Shown here: one piece after another, positions 48,555-59,799 of the stretch
How the letters are laid out: the number at the start of each line of letters is the position of its first letter
Position numbering within the stretch: the first letter of the stretch is position 1
NCBI RefSeq assembly: GCF_002865645.1
Contig: NW_020194615.1
Coordinates: 310,001-374,000, forward strand
DNA: 64,000 nucleotides
From: Hyaloscypha bicolor E
Taxonomy: Eukaryota; Ascomycota; Leotiomycetes; Helotiales; Hyaloscyphaceae
Direction of reading: 5' to 3'
Program-made: the position numbers and the translations under genes
The notes under the pieces: generated by a model
Seen by the model: only the letters and a program-made list of their open reading frames with translations
Databases searched by the model: none
Told to the model about the DNA's origin: nothing

Positions 48555-50438
48555 ATGTCTGCCCCAAGCACTGGTGGTATGGGTGCCAACACCGAGGGGA
48601 CTTGCTCTTCAAACCCAGCCACCAAAGCCTGCAGTTGATGCTGGTTGGTTCAGGTGAGGTTCAAATAGTTCTAGTCTTTTTCTGACGCAAACGAAGCCCA
48701 CCCTGCTGACAGGGTTAATTTTGGTAGTATTGTAGAAGGGAATGTCAACCGTGTCATTGGCCGAGGCACAAGATCGACTGCAACTCCCCTCTTCTGCAAG
48801 AAGCATGGAAACCACCCTGGGAGGCCGAACTTCGTCAACCAGCGTTCGTGGGCGAGGGAGTTGAGCAGCTTTCTCCTCACGGCCAAAGAAAATATCTCTG
48901 GGGAAACGTACCAGCTGTCGATATTCTCAATGTTGCACAAAATGAAAGGGCAAACATTTCATCAATATTGTATTTGCTATTCGCTGGTAAGCCGCATCTC
49001 TTCGTTCGGGCTCACGACTGACTGCTCAAAGCATCCGGGGACTTGAGGAATGTTGTCAAGACCTTGGCTCACCTTCCAGAATGGTGCAGTGGTCAGCGCG
49101 AGGCAGTCATCAATGACAAAGGCTTCGATATCGTTGCATGAAATGCTATGCTTCTCCTCGTCGCCATTTTGTGTCCACAAAACAAAGCTTCGGAAGTGAT
49201 ATTACACATCCGGCACTCAGTTTTCGGACAAAAGATATTCAAGAGAGAATCAAACCACCTGTCAATGATGTCTACGAGAAGATTCGACACAAGGAAGCAA
49301 CATCGCTGCAATCAAAATCTTGGACCGCCGATGGTCGAGCATTGTCTCTTATCTTGCAGAAATCCGCGCGGGATGAACTTCAAGCATATCTTGAGGTGCC
49401 AACCGGTTTATCAAAGACCAAGGCTCAAGAAATCATCGTCGCAACCACTCTTGCACCAAAGCGGAAGGATTATATTGAGCGTGCATTGTATGCTAAGCTC
49501 TCTGGCTGGCGTCCCGGCATGTTGAAGTTCCGGAATGTGGGACCTCTGCTACCTTTTGGAGCTCCCACGGCACTCTTCAATATACCGCACCCGTGAGAAC
49601 AACCCTCTTTCATTTTAGAGTTGAGACTGACGTATGCAGCACATTCTTTCAATCAAATGACTTCTGGCTCATGATGGATTCAGCAAGTCCAGTCGGAAGC
49701 TGGCCAATCAAGGAGATCATGGCCATGGTCCCTGTTACCAAGAATGATTTTTACGGCGGATTGCACTATCTCGTCAAATCGACACTCCGGACGGTTCTGC
49801 GACAGTATCACCGGCCGTCCGACCAGATTCCAACTCTTGCAAGTGGATGCTGGGGAGTTACCCAAGTGGCTATCCGACAGTGGCATAGACCAACTCTTCT
49901 TCGACAGAATAGAGGTGAGTGTGGCCAGCTTTCCCTTGGATTTTGAGTACTTACTGAACTTTCTTTAGGTCTCCAACATCGTCGATCAAGGCTATCTCGG
50001 CGCAGAAAAGACCCTTCTTGTTTTCGCCCCCATCCTCAAGCAAAAATCCCTGAACCCATACACAGCCATCTTAACCTTACATCTCAACACAGAGTGTAAA
50101 ATTAAAGACCCCTCAATAGCTACCACAGCAGCCGAATTTAGGCGAGTACTTGATTACTTTCCTTCTGTCGGCCCCTCAGTTCTCAGTAATTCCAATCCCG
50201 TCAATAATTGTAAATGGTCAAGGTTGCTGAGGCTCGCACACTCGTCAGAGATTTTAATGCCCCTTTCAATGAGCATGCTGAGGAGAAAGGCTTCGATAGC
50301 AGTGGCAAGGCAATTGGATTGCAAGTCAGAGACAAAAATATAATTGTGGAGGAGTGGCCGCTGAGGTTAAAGAGGGGTGTAAGCAAGGAGGACCTCAATA
50401 TCCTTCTTTCTGCCGGCCATGTTGGCGGTGAAAGATAA
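48555..50438 (+). pseudogene. MYND zinc finger and DUF4470 protein, broken
   Basis: The MYND finger is split by a 74-bp intron (48654-48727): C-SSNPATKA-C-S-stop-C-WLVQ, then Y-C-RRE-C-QPCHWPR-H-KID-C. DUF4470 landmarks follow in order: LWGNVPAVDILNVAQNE, a 45-bp intron (48987-49031), ASGDLRNVVKTLAHLPEW, LEVPTGLSKTKAQEI, FNIPHP, another intron, FFDRIEV, an intron, SNIVDQGYLGAEKTL, and the C-terminal IVEEWPLRLKRGVS. The reading is broken by TGA at 48636-48638 and at 49139-49141 and by at least three frame changes (near 49215, 49785 and 50200). These proteins are frequent in Pezizomycotina; function unknown beyond the zinc finger, which usually mediates protein contacts. Non-functional as it stands. 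Confidence 0.82.
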
Positions 50439-50860
50439 GTTGAGTGGGGAAGACCTTGAGTGAGGGAATTCACCTGTACTCTTCAGGCCCGGGAAAATTC
50501 TGTTCTCAGTGGAAGAGATTTCTGATATGATTCTTGTCTGCCTTGTCTGCCTTGTCCGAAGAGCGGCGGCTGCGAACGAGCTCCGTCGGGGCATCTAAAA
50601 CTTGACCAGACCAATTTCAGAAAAGGTTTCTTGCACGGGATGTTGCTTCTTTTGACCACACCACGTGACGTACAAGCAAGTCACGCCACCGCATCATATG
50701 ATATATCCCCACAATCAAAACTTTTCACAAACGCCTTCTCATACTCTTTGCAAGCTTTGCGTATCGACATATTCTATTGATCAAAACTGTCCAGCCTCAA
50801 TACCACCATTCTCTCGTCAATAATCGTCAAGGCAATCCTCTATCAGAACAATACTTCAAA

Positions 50861-51322
50861 ATGTCTGCGCAAAAGAACCACAAAAAGTCACAATACACCT
50901 CCCGAAGTAAAGTTATACCTCTCGCCAGCACTCTCCACCTCTCATCAATCTATTTCACCCTCGTCTTCCTCAGTGGCTTTCTTCTCGGCGCCATCCGACA
51001 AGGCTTTATCATTCCAACATTTCACCTGGCTCGATCCCGAGCCGAGCTCATCGAAATGCCTTTCATGGTCCTATGCACACTTCACTGGGCTCGGTGGCTC
51101 ATTCACCGATATGAAGTACCCCGGGTAGCGAAGACTAGGATTACTGTGGGAGGACTGGCAATGGGGATGATGGTCGTGATTGAGTTAATTGGGGAGTATT
51201 TTGACAATGGTAGGTGGGATACGGAGGGAGATAAGGGGTATTGGATCAGGAAAGGGGCTTTTTCCGTTGCTGTGGTGCTGTTTGGTGCGATGCTGTGGGT
51301 TTTGATGGCTGTGGGGAGGTAG
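50861..51322 (+). CDS. Small integral membrane protein, unknown function
   Basis: Single exon, 153 aa. The ATG at 50861 has a good context (CAAAATGTCT); an in-frame upstream ATG at 50777 lacks support. The polar N-terminus (AQKNHKKSQYTSRSK) is followed by four hydrophobic segments: about residues 23-45 (LHLSSIYFTLVFLSGFLLGA), 60-80 (FMVLCTLHWARWLI), 95-112 (TVGGLAMGMMVVIELIG) and 133-152 (FSVAVVLFGAMLWVLMAVG). The spacing and the conserved-looking GAIRQGFIIP and RAELIEMPFM resemble a small membrane protein family found in fungi and bacteria. No function can be assigned. Appears intact. Confidence 0.75.
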   Translation: MSAQKNHKKSQYTSRSKVIPLASTLHLSSIYFTLVFLSGFLLGAIRQGFIIPTFHLARSRAELIEMPFMVLCTLHWARWLIHRYEVPRVAKTRITVGGLAMGMMVVIELIGEYFDNGRWDTEGDKGYWIRKGAFSVAVVLFGAMLWVLMAVGR

Positions 51323-52124
51323 GGGAGCCTTCGCACGCTGAAGATATACTCCGGGAGGGAGTACGCCGGCCTGAAATGCAACTGATGTCTCGCAACATGT
51401 TTCAATAAAGTTTTACGGCAGTATTAGCTAATACCCATTGAACCTTGTATAATTTTATTTTCTGTTACCTCGTTCTTTAACGTAGAGCGAAATTAAAAGT
51501 AGGTCGATGCCTTATTTACTTCCAATTACTTCCTGAGATGAGTCCAGTGAGCTGGACAGAAGATATTAATAGCATATATCGAAATTGCCTTTCCTTGTAG
51601 TAAATTGAAGTGCTTCAGTTAGTCATAACCAAGGTCTTTCGTTATTCACTTTCGCATGATTACTTGGTCCGAATTTTAATTGCATTTATTATCATATCAT
51701 GATGGCATAACTTTGCCGCGCCCCTCCTTATGATTTGCGGGGATATGCTACATTGCAGTTATGGTGAGCAAAGCTCATTGTTTGGGCGACTCTAATCACT
51801 TTAGGACGTGTACGAATTGAGTAGTGGATTTGGCATTTTGAACAGCATTTTGATTGTGTTGTAGGGTTACATTACAGTACAGTGGTGCGGCGGAGCTGGT
51901 GACTCAATCTCATACCAGAGAAATCGCGCCTCTAGTCAAGTATCAGGCTTTGGAACGACTTCACCTTTGTTTAGCTCCAATAATTTGACCCCTTCGGTGA
52001 GTTTACATTCACTTAAGCTCTCAGGGTCTCATTTGAGAACGTGTATTTGCTGAAGCTGAGGAGGAGCCCGTTGCCGACTACGAGAGCCTTACTAGGCTGA
52101 AACTCAGAATCCGAATCAGGAACC
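51323..52124. other. Intergenic region
   Basis: No gene, repeat or RNA recognised. GC is slightly below that of neighbouring genes. Confidence 0.5.
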
Positions 52125-52607
52125 TTCGGCCTCATCCCCAATTTCCCCACCGAGATAAGACTCGAGCTTTAGTCCCAAGCCATCCTCTCCCTTCCCGAAC
52201 GCATTACTCCAATCCACGAAACCACGGGCAAGAAATGCACCCCAGCATACTTCACAATCTCTCACCCTCATCCTCTTTGCGCATCTGTCAGTCGGGAGGC
52301 TTGGGAAGCCGTCCCTGCTATCTTTCGGAGACTCTTTCTACCCGAAGGAGGACATGGCTTCATCAATGTGAACATGGAGAAGGACGTCATTCTGATATGT
52401 AGTGGGAACGGGAAGTTACGGCCCAAGACATTTGGGAGGTTAAAGAAAGCCATGGGCCCAAAATGCAGAGACGACCATCTGCACCTTGCCGCACAGGCAC
52501 AATCGCAAAGGTGCCTTGGCAACGGGGTGGGGGAAATTATTCTCCGAAGCCAGAATACGGAGTTATCGCTTCCATCACGCAGATTTTCAAGGAAATCTGT
52601 CATTTGA
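52125..52607 (+). pseudogene. 2EXR-domain protein, interrupted by one stop codon
   Basis: One plus-strand frame begins with FGLIPNFPTEIRLEL, then TAG (52170-52172), then SQAILSLPERITPI, AYFTISHP, SVSREAWEAVPAIFRRLF and GHGFINVNMEKDVILI. This order is that of the fungal 2EXR domain, where the position of the TAG is normally Trp (E-x-W). A G-to-A change (C-to-T on the other strand, at CA) would give it. No ATG is visible near the start and the frame ends at 52607 in unrelated residues, so the gene is also truncated. The 2EXR function is unknown. Confidence 0.68.
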
Positions 52608-53953
52608 CACGTTATTGCCCGGGGAGGGGGGGTTATTTTGATGGCATGAAGCGCTAGAGGGACCTGTATCTGGGGAATGAGAAGGGGTTCGAAGGCCTGG
52701 TGAGGGCTTATTGCGGTTGCCTTCATAAGGAGGAATATGTACCAAACCCAAAGACCGCTTGGTAGGGGGTGGGATGGAGCAAAGGGGCAGCTGGTAATGG
52801 GGTTCGAGTCGCCCGAGATTTGTTGGGAATGTTTGCGGTTTGTGGGTAGTGATAAGTTTAGGATTGGGATTCTGTGACGAGGAAGGGTTATTGGAGGGTA
52901 ATAAAGAGGGAGAATGACGAAATTGATGGAGATAGGCGGACGGTACTCTCCCACCACGACCACGCTAGCAGAGCTCTATATCCACTAAATGGGGAAGGCA
53001 TAATACCGAGCCTATGATGGCTTTTTGGTATTTTTTCAAAGTCACATTCTGGATGGGGAGCAAGGACCACCTGTGAGACAAAAGACTGTCAAGATTTGCA
53101 AGCACGGTCATTTGGGAACCCTCGAGGATCACAAAACTAGGGTGAGCTTCGCGAAATCCCAGCTTGCTTCTTTATGAATGGCCGTGTTTCTCTGAATTCT
53201 GTTGCATATCGCATTTCCCTGCGGGTGCGGCCGACCCTTGCGGTCCGCATGCAATGCAACGCTCATCCTTGGAGAGAGCAATGAGACGTGCCGCGAATGC
53301 GGACCTGAGCAGTTGTACTTCCAAAGCTTTCTAACCACTTAGCTCAAGCTGGGATTTTTGATTGGCACTGCTAGAGAGTGTGACATCGGACAGTAGAACA
53401 TGATGGAGATGAGTATGTTTTGGTGCCTGCAAATTCGCAGTCCGTCGGGAGTAGTGCGTTTCATTTGGCGGCTCCTTGGCTGACTTTCTTCCTAAAACAT
53501 CTTCAAAATTGGCGTACCAACTCTGGCGATCAATTCTTGGGATGTTTCTCTCTTGAGATTGTGTTTGAATGCTTGAGGTAGCCATGAGAAGACGAGACGA
53601 AATTGAGGCAAAGTTGGAGTTTCCGAAAATAGCCGGCGTGGTGCGTTGTTAAGCGAGATACCCCGCCCCTTTTTATCCCCACCACGGCGATCTGTTTACA
53701 TGTAGTGGATGCTATCGAACGTGACCGAAAGATAGGGCCCTACCTTTGAATTTGAGCTCTCGCCGTTCGAAAATAGCCTTGAAGACCTGTGAATTTACTC
53801 TAATTTAGGAGTATTTTTTTAGCTAAAACACACCACACCATTGTTGAATGGACTCAATGCTTTCTACTTGGACATGCATTTCTAATTATTCAAGTCTATG
53901 AGACCTGGACTAATGGATCTCTAGTGAGGCAATCAGTTTATCGAATGTATCCT
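52608..53953. other. Segment without a supported gene
   Basis: Contains short open frames; the longest minus frames (52268-52963 and 53331-53585) have no domain. The first lies opposite the 2EXR remnant. Nothing else is recognised. Confidence 0.4.
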
Positions 53954-55250
53954 TCAAGGTGAAGGCGAAGGATGATAAGCTTTATACACCTGTATTGCTC
54001 CCTCAACAGTGGACGCAATCCCAAAGAAAACAGTCAACCCAACAATCAAAGCCACAGCAAACCAAAAGTTGTACCACTGTACTGGATTCCTTTTGTCATT
54101 CCACCACTGTCTCAAGTTCTTCGGTTGAGACTCATCAAACGCTTGCTTCAGTATGACAAGACGATCGTGCCAGAAAACGAATTTGCTGATCTGTCTCTCT
54201 GCAGCCTTCAATCGACGTTCACTTGCTGCTTCGCTATCAACACGATTCCGAAGTTCCTCCAATCCTTGCTGTTTCCGGAACCATTTGGAGACCCTTCTAT
54301 CTCGCCGGGGTAGGAGCAGAGCTAGCGTCCGAAGAGTTTCATCCACGAACTCGGGAGGGAAGAGAGGGCTAGGCTCAAGTCAACTTTCGGTTTCTTGGAC
54401 CACGGGTGGGACTCCCTACTTGTCGCGGTTCATCTTTAGAAACTGATAATGACTATATATAGCCACCTTTGTATCATCTTCTGACATCCTCAGGTGATCT
54501 GCCAAGTTGTCCGTCCACACGATTTGGATGCCTCCGATGAGTTCTAAATTTGGTGCAATGAAAATGCGCTCCAGCCTTACTGGCACAACCAGCTCTTTTG
54601 TGCCATCAAACTGGTTTGCAACGAAATCCGGCAGAGTGCTATCATCTTCCCAGGGAACAGGTACTTGGTTGATTGTCCTGTCACCTGGAAGCCCTGGTCC
54701 AATGTCTAGCATCAGTAGAAGTCGAGTCACAAAATCTATTGTAGTGTATAGGAGTTTATCCGTCGCTGGTGGCACCGACACCGGTATTGTGTCTCGGAAT
54801 GCTTCCAAAATATCGATTTTTCTCAACGTCGGTCCTGGTGCTGCGCCTTGTAGCAGTTATGCAAGAAGGACAATATGCCGGTGAGTTTTCGTGGGCACTT
54901 TCTGCTCGGATTTCGTGCAGTTATACAGAAATTTTCGACATTGCTCTTCGTAGTATCTAAAATATGTTGCCTGTTTCGAGGGGGTTCGCGCAAACTCTCC
55001 TGGTAGGATCGTGACATTCCACAAAGAGGATATGACCACAGCCTTGCCCTCATTTGAAAGGGGCATGTTCATTTGGGTATTCAGAGGATCGACAGCCATC
55101 ATGTGAGTCCGGTCAAAAACATCCAAGGCCAAGAACCTGCGTTCATGAGTTTCGAGCAGCTTTCATTTCGATCTGAATTTGGAAGGAGTCGATGACAGAG
55201 TAAATTGCTTCTTGTTGGGGAAGTCTGGGCGCTAATGTCTCAGAGTATTT
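53954..55250 (-). pseudogene. Unnamed fungal protein with C-terminal membrane anchor, broken
   Basis: Minus strand. The N-terminal part readable from about 55250 (RLPQQEAIYSVIDSFQIQIE) changes frame by one base near 55140, then continues with RRFLALDVFDRTHMMAVDP and FRYYEEQCRKFLYNC, then TAA at 54857-54859 where Gln is expected. After the stop it continues with GAAPGPTLRKIDILEAF and WTDNLADHLRMSEDDTKVAI to a 51-bp intron (54369-54419). The last exon (to 53954) has FVDETLRTLALLLPRRDRR, KFVFWHDRLVILKQAFDES, and one transmembrane helix (FAVALIVGLTVFFGIAS) near the C-terminus. This pattern recurs in fungal proteins of unknown function. Truncated and interrupted here. Confidence 0.72.
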
Positions 55251-55555
55251 AGGGTTCTATTGGTTGTCGACGCGGAACACTCTGGTACGTAGTTGAGCTG
55301 GCCTGCTTGGCGTCCCTACCTGGCCTGTTGCAGGGGTAGAAAACAGCCCAGCTGGGCTGCCTGCCTCCTGTCGACGCGCCCTGAACCGTGGCTGAGTTTT
55401 AGATGCGCCAAGGCTTCACCTGAGGCTTTCCAGCTGCAACTTCGAAACTTCTGCTTTCTCCTCAACAATGAAGACGTCCACAATGTCATAGCTCGAGGCT
55501 GTCGCGAAACCTCTTCTTGAGTGCCGATCACTCGTCGATTGTAGTCATGCAAGCC

Positions 55556-56610
55556 ATGGCAACAATCACGGAAACGCAGAGCGCCAGCTACCGAACGCTC
55601 CGGCTGGTCCCTAGGTGGCCTGACGCAGAGAGCTGTTGTGGAGTCTTACTCTGTGTATTCGACAACAAAGACAATTGCTGGGAAGCTACGAGTGGAGTCC
55701 GAAGCGTCTATAATAACTCCCTCAGAAGTGCTATCGATGAAATCCTGGACGACAACGAAGACCACTTAGGCCAAGATGCTAGGTACCGGCCATTCTTCTG
55801 CCACAGTATATATATGGTGGGCCGCAAGAAAAAGCGATCCAATCCAGTTATATTTTTCTGCTGTGAGGATGCACCGTTGAGAGTCAAGGCACGCGACGTT
55901 ATCAAGGCCAATTCAGTGACGAGAAGTTACCCAGCTATTCGGTTGGGACATACTTCCTTTCCACCTGAGCTCAACGCTCCACCTCGTTTCGTGACGGGCA
56001 GGTTATCGCATCCACGCTTAGGCAGTGCTGGACTTAGTATTTCACCTGATATTCTGGATGCCATCCCTAGTCCACCGAAGATTTCACCTGATACTCTGGA
56101 TGCCATTCCTAGTCCATTGAAGAACCTGGGGGGAATTATGAGTTTGAGACGTATAGACAAAACGAAAGTCTCGCTTCGCCAAAGCAACATTCTGTTAGAT
56201 CTACCGTCTCTTCCTCGAATTACAGAACATAGGATAGTAGAAGAAGGAAGTGGTTCTGGCCGGCAGGTCTTCTACAAACCTGGAAAACAGAACTTATGTG
56301 CGGTTAAAGTCTATGTGGATGATGTTATACAGTATGAGAGAGATATTACTGCGACAGTTGGTGGTGCCATTCTGCTAAATGGGAAAATCTACGGTTTGAC
56401 TGCTGCTCACGGACTGCTGGAGGGCTTTCAACGCTCAGAGGCTCAGAGAAACATGGTCCGGTCCGTTGAGTACGATGGGGATAGCGCTAGCAGTTTCGAG
56501 CATTGTGAGTGTTTCCCGGTCGTCACGAATGTAATGCCTCTATGTATACATTTCAAGGAGGCTGACAATAATCAACGAGCCAAGACTCCTCGGATGAGGA
56601 CGAACTGATG
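55556..56610 (+). pseudogene. Chymotrypsin-fold-like protein, 5' part of a gene split by a transposon
   Basis: The ATG at 55556 (GCCATGG context) is preferred over an in-frame ATG at 55547. Exon 1 runs to 56504, an 80-bp intron follows (donor GTGAGT, branch CTGAC, acceptor AAG), and exon 2 starts at 56585 and is cut by the element at 56610. Residues 1-200 are a variable head; 180-215 contain a nearly repeated motif (ISPDILDAIPSPPK and ISPDTLDAIPSPLK). From about 265 the protease-like domain begins with GGAILLNGKIYGLTAAHGLL, where His about 285 corresponds to the catalytic His. The rest of the domain continues after the element at 62026. With the 5.4 kb insert and one copy of its 4-bp duplication left out, the whole gene is a single frame of 779 codons. 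As it stands it is interrupted. Confidence 0.8.
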
Positions 56611-57831
56611 TGTGAAGGCCCATTCCCCAATAACTGCGGTTTACCAATCGGGCGTCCCCAGGCTCGGCAACGATTAGCGTTTTGCACTATCGATAACAAT
56701 CGATGCCATAATCGTAAGGTATCGATTGTATCGATAGTGCAATCGATTATTTAGCGAGCTAATCCCTATATATGTACGATTTTACCCCTTTTCTAATTCC
56801 AGAAGGTTTAGAAGTTTAGTAAAGTACTATACTATATATAATAAAGGAAAGGCTCTCTATTATTTACCTATTTAAAGAAAGTATTTAGAATTCTAGTCCT
56901 TTTCCAGTGCTTAAGGCACTCCCGTATCTTAATTATCTCGGCTTCTAGCTGCCCCCTATCCCAGCTTACTATATGACGAGCCCCTGAAAAGACTCTCTCT
57001 GGTTTATTGCTTATTAGTACTATTAAGAGGATATTAATAGCCATACGAGAGAGCTTAGGCCAGTATTACCTTTGTGTATCTTGGTACTACTATATAAGGG
57101 CCTTCTTTTTACCAGGATTATATAATTCCTCTATATTAAAGTCCATATATTCGTCCCCACTTACTGGCCTAGTAGCTGATTAAAGGGCTAAGGCAAGCTG
57201 ATTATAAGTATCGAGTGCTTCTGGCTCCTGAGAAGAGCTAGTAGTTGGAATAATTAGAGCTTGTGGCCCCTTGTCCCGATATCTTTCCCAGAGCTTTTTT
57301 ACCCTTAGTAGAACTGGCTTTATCTACTTCTTTGGCCAGTACGTTTTAATATATCTCATACGGTATATAGGGTTCAGAATTAAAGCGATAGTATAAATAG
57401 GAGACATATCTGTCTTTATATAGTACTTATTAAGTACTATATATACGATATTTAGGTATTAAAGGAAATCTTGGCTCTTTTTATTCTTTTTCTTTTTATA
57501 CTTAGCCTATAAAAGTTAATTAAGTAAAGATAAGGAAGAAAGAAGAGAGAGAAAGGAAAAGGGATAAGCTTATAGTTATTTCTTATAAGTATTTAGTTAA
57601 AATATTTATTATAAAGAGTATAGTATTAATAGATATGGAATCTTCCTCTATAGTAAAAGTAGCTTATAAGAAGGAACTAAGGAATTCCTTAATTATATAA
57701 AGCTTTTTCTAGTCTTGGTGGCTTAAAAGATCTAGTTCTAGCTCTTCCTCGTAGTTCTGGTAATACTTTTCTACTATAGGCCTCAAATTGAGAAATATAA
57801 AAAGTATATTATACTAGCTATTTTACTTTAT

Positions 57832-58041
57832 TTAATTATTTATTGGAATTAGCCTTTTTGCAAGAGCTTTAAAGGCTGCCGTATGGCCTGGTAATCTACG
57901 AATATAAATAATAATATTATATATTTGGCCAAGTAGTTCCAAGAGCCTAAACTTGGCCCTAATTACTTCCTTATCCGCAAGCTCTCTAGTCTTCTCCTGG
58001 CTATTATATAATTCAAGCTCTTCTGCTCTAATTATATCCAT
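57832..58041 (-). pseudogene. hAT transposase fragment
   Basis: About 70 codons open, including ADKEVIRAKFRLLELLGQIY and NIIIYIRRLPGHTAAFKAL, which resemble the region before the catalytic core of fungal hAT transposases (normally G-K-L-H-N-I-V). Surrounding codons are interrupted by stops. Confidence 0.6.
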
Positions 58042-58704
58042 AAATAGGAAGGCTTAAATAATAAGATTAATAATATGACTAATATAGCAAACTTGCTATT
58101 TCTCTATATTTTACTCTCTATTATATAACTTTACTAAGAAGGCTTGAATATATTAATAAAGAATATTATTTAAGGAAGTATTATTAGTAATAATAGCCCC
58201 AAGCTTTCGTATAATGCCGTAATTCTTAAGAATAGGGCAAAGAATAGAGAACTAGTTCTCTCTACTATGGCCAGGTATTCTCTAGAAAGTAAGAAGAGCT
58301 TTTTGCCTTTTATAATCATATATAGTAAAGTATATATAAACTACTAGAAAAAGTAATTGATTTGGGGAGGTCCAAATATCAAGTGAAATATAGATAAGTA
58401 AGACTACTAATTAAAGGGTTTTTTATATAATAATCTTATGCTTTTCCCAAGCTTTTTTAATTTTATTATAAACTCTAGAGTAAGAGATTATAATCTTGCC
58501 TTTATAAGCTCGATTTAGGACTTGGTAAAAGGTATGAAATTCCGGCCATTTAATAAGAGTAAAAGACAGATTCCGTATAATAATTAGGGAGATTAGAGCT
58601 TTAGTAATAACTACTATATTAAGGCAAGCTCTAAGGACCTTATTATTAAACTCCTTAATCCTATTTCCCTCCTTAGCTTGAGCTTTATACCAGAGTTATT
58701 TGAG

Positions 58705-58953
58705 TTACTGGTTTATAGTAATTTGGCTCTTACTTTTAGCCTTTAATATTATAATTTGGTAGTGGCGGCTCAAATAATCCCCTATATTTCTTGATATTCG
58801 TATACTATATGGTTTAGTTTTATAAAGGGTATAATAAAGAATGTCTTGCTTAAGATTATCTAGAGTAGGAATATGACAAAATTCCCAATAAGGTGCTCTT
58901 AACTTTGATATATCTAGAGTACTTGGAGTGGAATCTACTAAAACTAATCGCAC
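58705..58953 (-). pseudogene. hAT transposase N-terminal fragment
   Basis: An open stretch of 82 codons with LDISKLRAPYWEFCHIPTL and SIRISRNIGDYLSRHYQIII, in the position where hAT proteins carry an N-terminal DNA-binding region. The frame ends in unrelated residues; no zinc-binding set (BED) is complete. Confidence 0.5.
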
Positions 58954-59799
58954 AAATAACGAATCTGGTTTAAGTAAAGAAGATATTTTAATAATATCTT
59001 TGGAAAAAATTAGTATGCGAGGTAGGGAAAATAGAGAGAAGAAGAGAGAGAGAGAGAAGAAAAAAATGGGGGGATGCGGGGTAAAAGCGGTGGAATAATC
59101 GTTTAGTAATCGATTACCAATCGATTATAATCGATAGCTAATTAATAGTGTACATAATCGATTGCTAATTAATTACTCAGTAATCGTTGCCGAGCCTGGG
59201 CGTCCCCATTAACCAATCGCGCACTACGATTAGTTAATGGGAGGGGAATACGAGATGGGGAGGCCGATTGCCCAATCGTTTACTCCCATTGGTTAATCGG
59301 GAGGCCAATTGCCTAATCGGGAAATATTTCGGTTTCGGCTTTTATGAAAATTGAAGATATATTAGTATATTCCATATTCCCCCCCCTTTCCCCCTCTTTT
59401 ACCCTCCTTACTTTCTTGCTCTTACATTGCGTTTAGGGGCTACTTTAGCTCCCCTAGCTCTTTTTGCCCCCCTTTTGACTTGGTAATCAGCTAATTCCTC
59501 TATACTAGCCCCATCCTCACGTGGCTCTTTAATCGCTACTCTCTTCTTTACTCTCTCAGATGCCCTCCCTGCCTTTTAAACTAATGCAATCGAACCACGA
59601 TTATTTTCCAGTGTAATTGCTTTGGGTAGGGTAATTCTAGCTTTTTTGAGAGCTGCCCCTTCTATTGGAAGTTTATAAGTTACTTGAGAAGCAATCTTAT
59701 TAAGGGTACTAGCTAGCCAGAGAGTAGTAAGTTCGCCATGCTTAGTTACTAAGTAATACCCCTAAATATAGTTAGCTCAAGTAATAATATATCTTCAAG

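Larger units (their letters stand above)
56659..59198 (-). mobile_element. hAT DNA transposon nested in the Ginger-like element
   Basis: The ends CAGGCTCGGCAACGATTA and its near-perfect inverted copy on the right are flanked by the 8-bp duplication GGCGTCCC (56651-56658 and 59199-59206). CAG ends and an 8-bp duplication are hallmarks of hAT. The interior is AT-shifted by RIP. On the minus strand, hAT transposase traces are visible: 58705-58953 (TPSTLDISKLRAPYWEF, ISRNIGDYLSRHYQI) and 57832-58041 (LLGQIYNIIIYIRRLPG). Short ATCGAT-rich inverted motifs lie inside both ends. Confidence 0.9.

Noticed and set aside
52268..52963. 231-codon minus-strand open frame
   Set aside because: Lies opposite the 2EXR remnant, Pro/Ser/His-rich without a domain; judged an antisense shadow.
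53331..53585. 84-codon minus-strand open frame starting MATSSIQTQSQ
   Set aside because: No domain, no intron extension and no conserved neighbour; could be a small gene but support is too weak.
56505..56584. Alternative reading in which the split gene simply ends at 56608
   Set aside because: A perfect GTGAGT donor, CTGAC branch site and AAG acceptor remove the apparent end and restore the frame that continues after the transposon.
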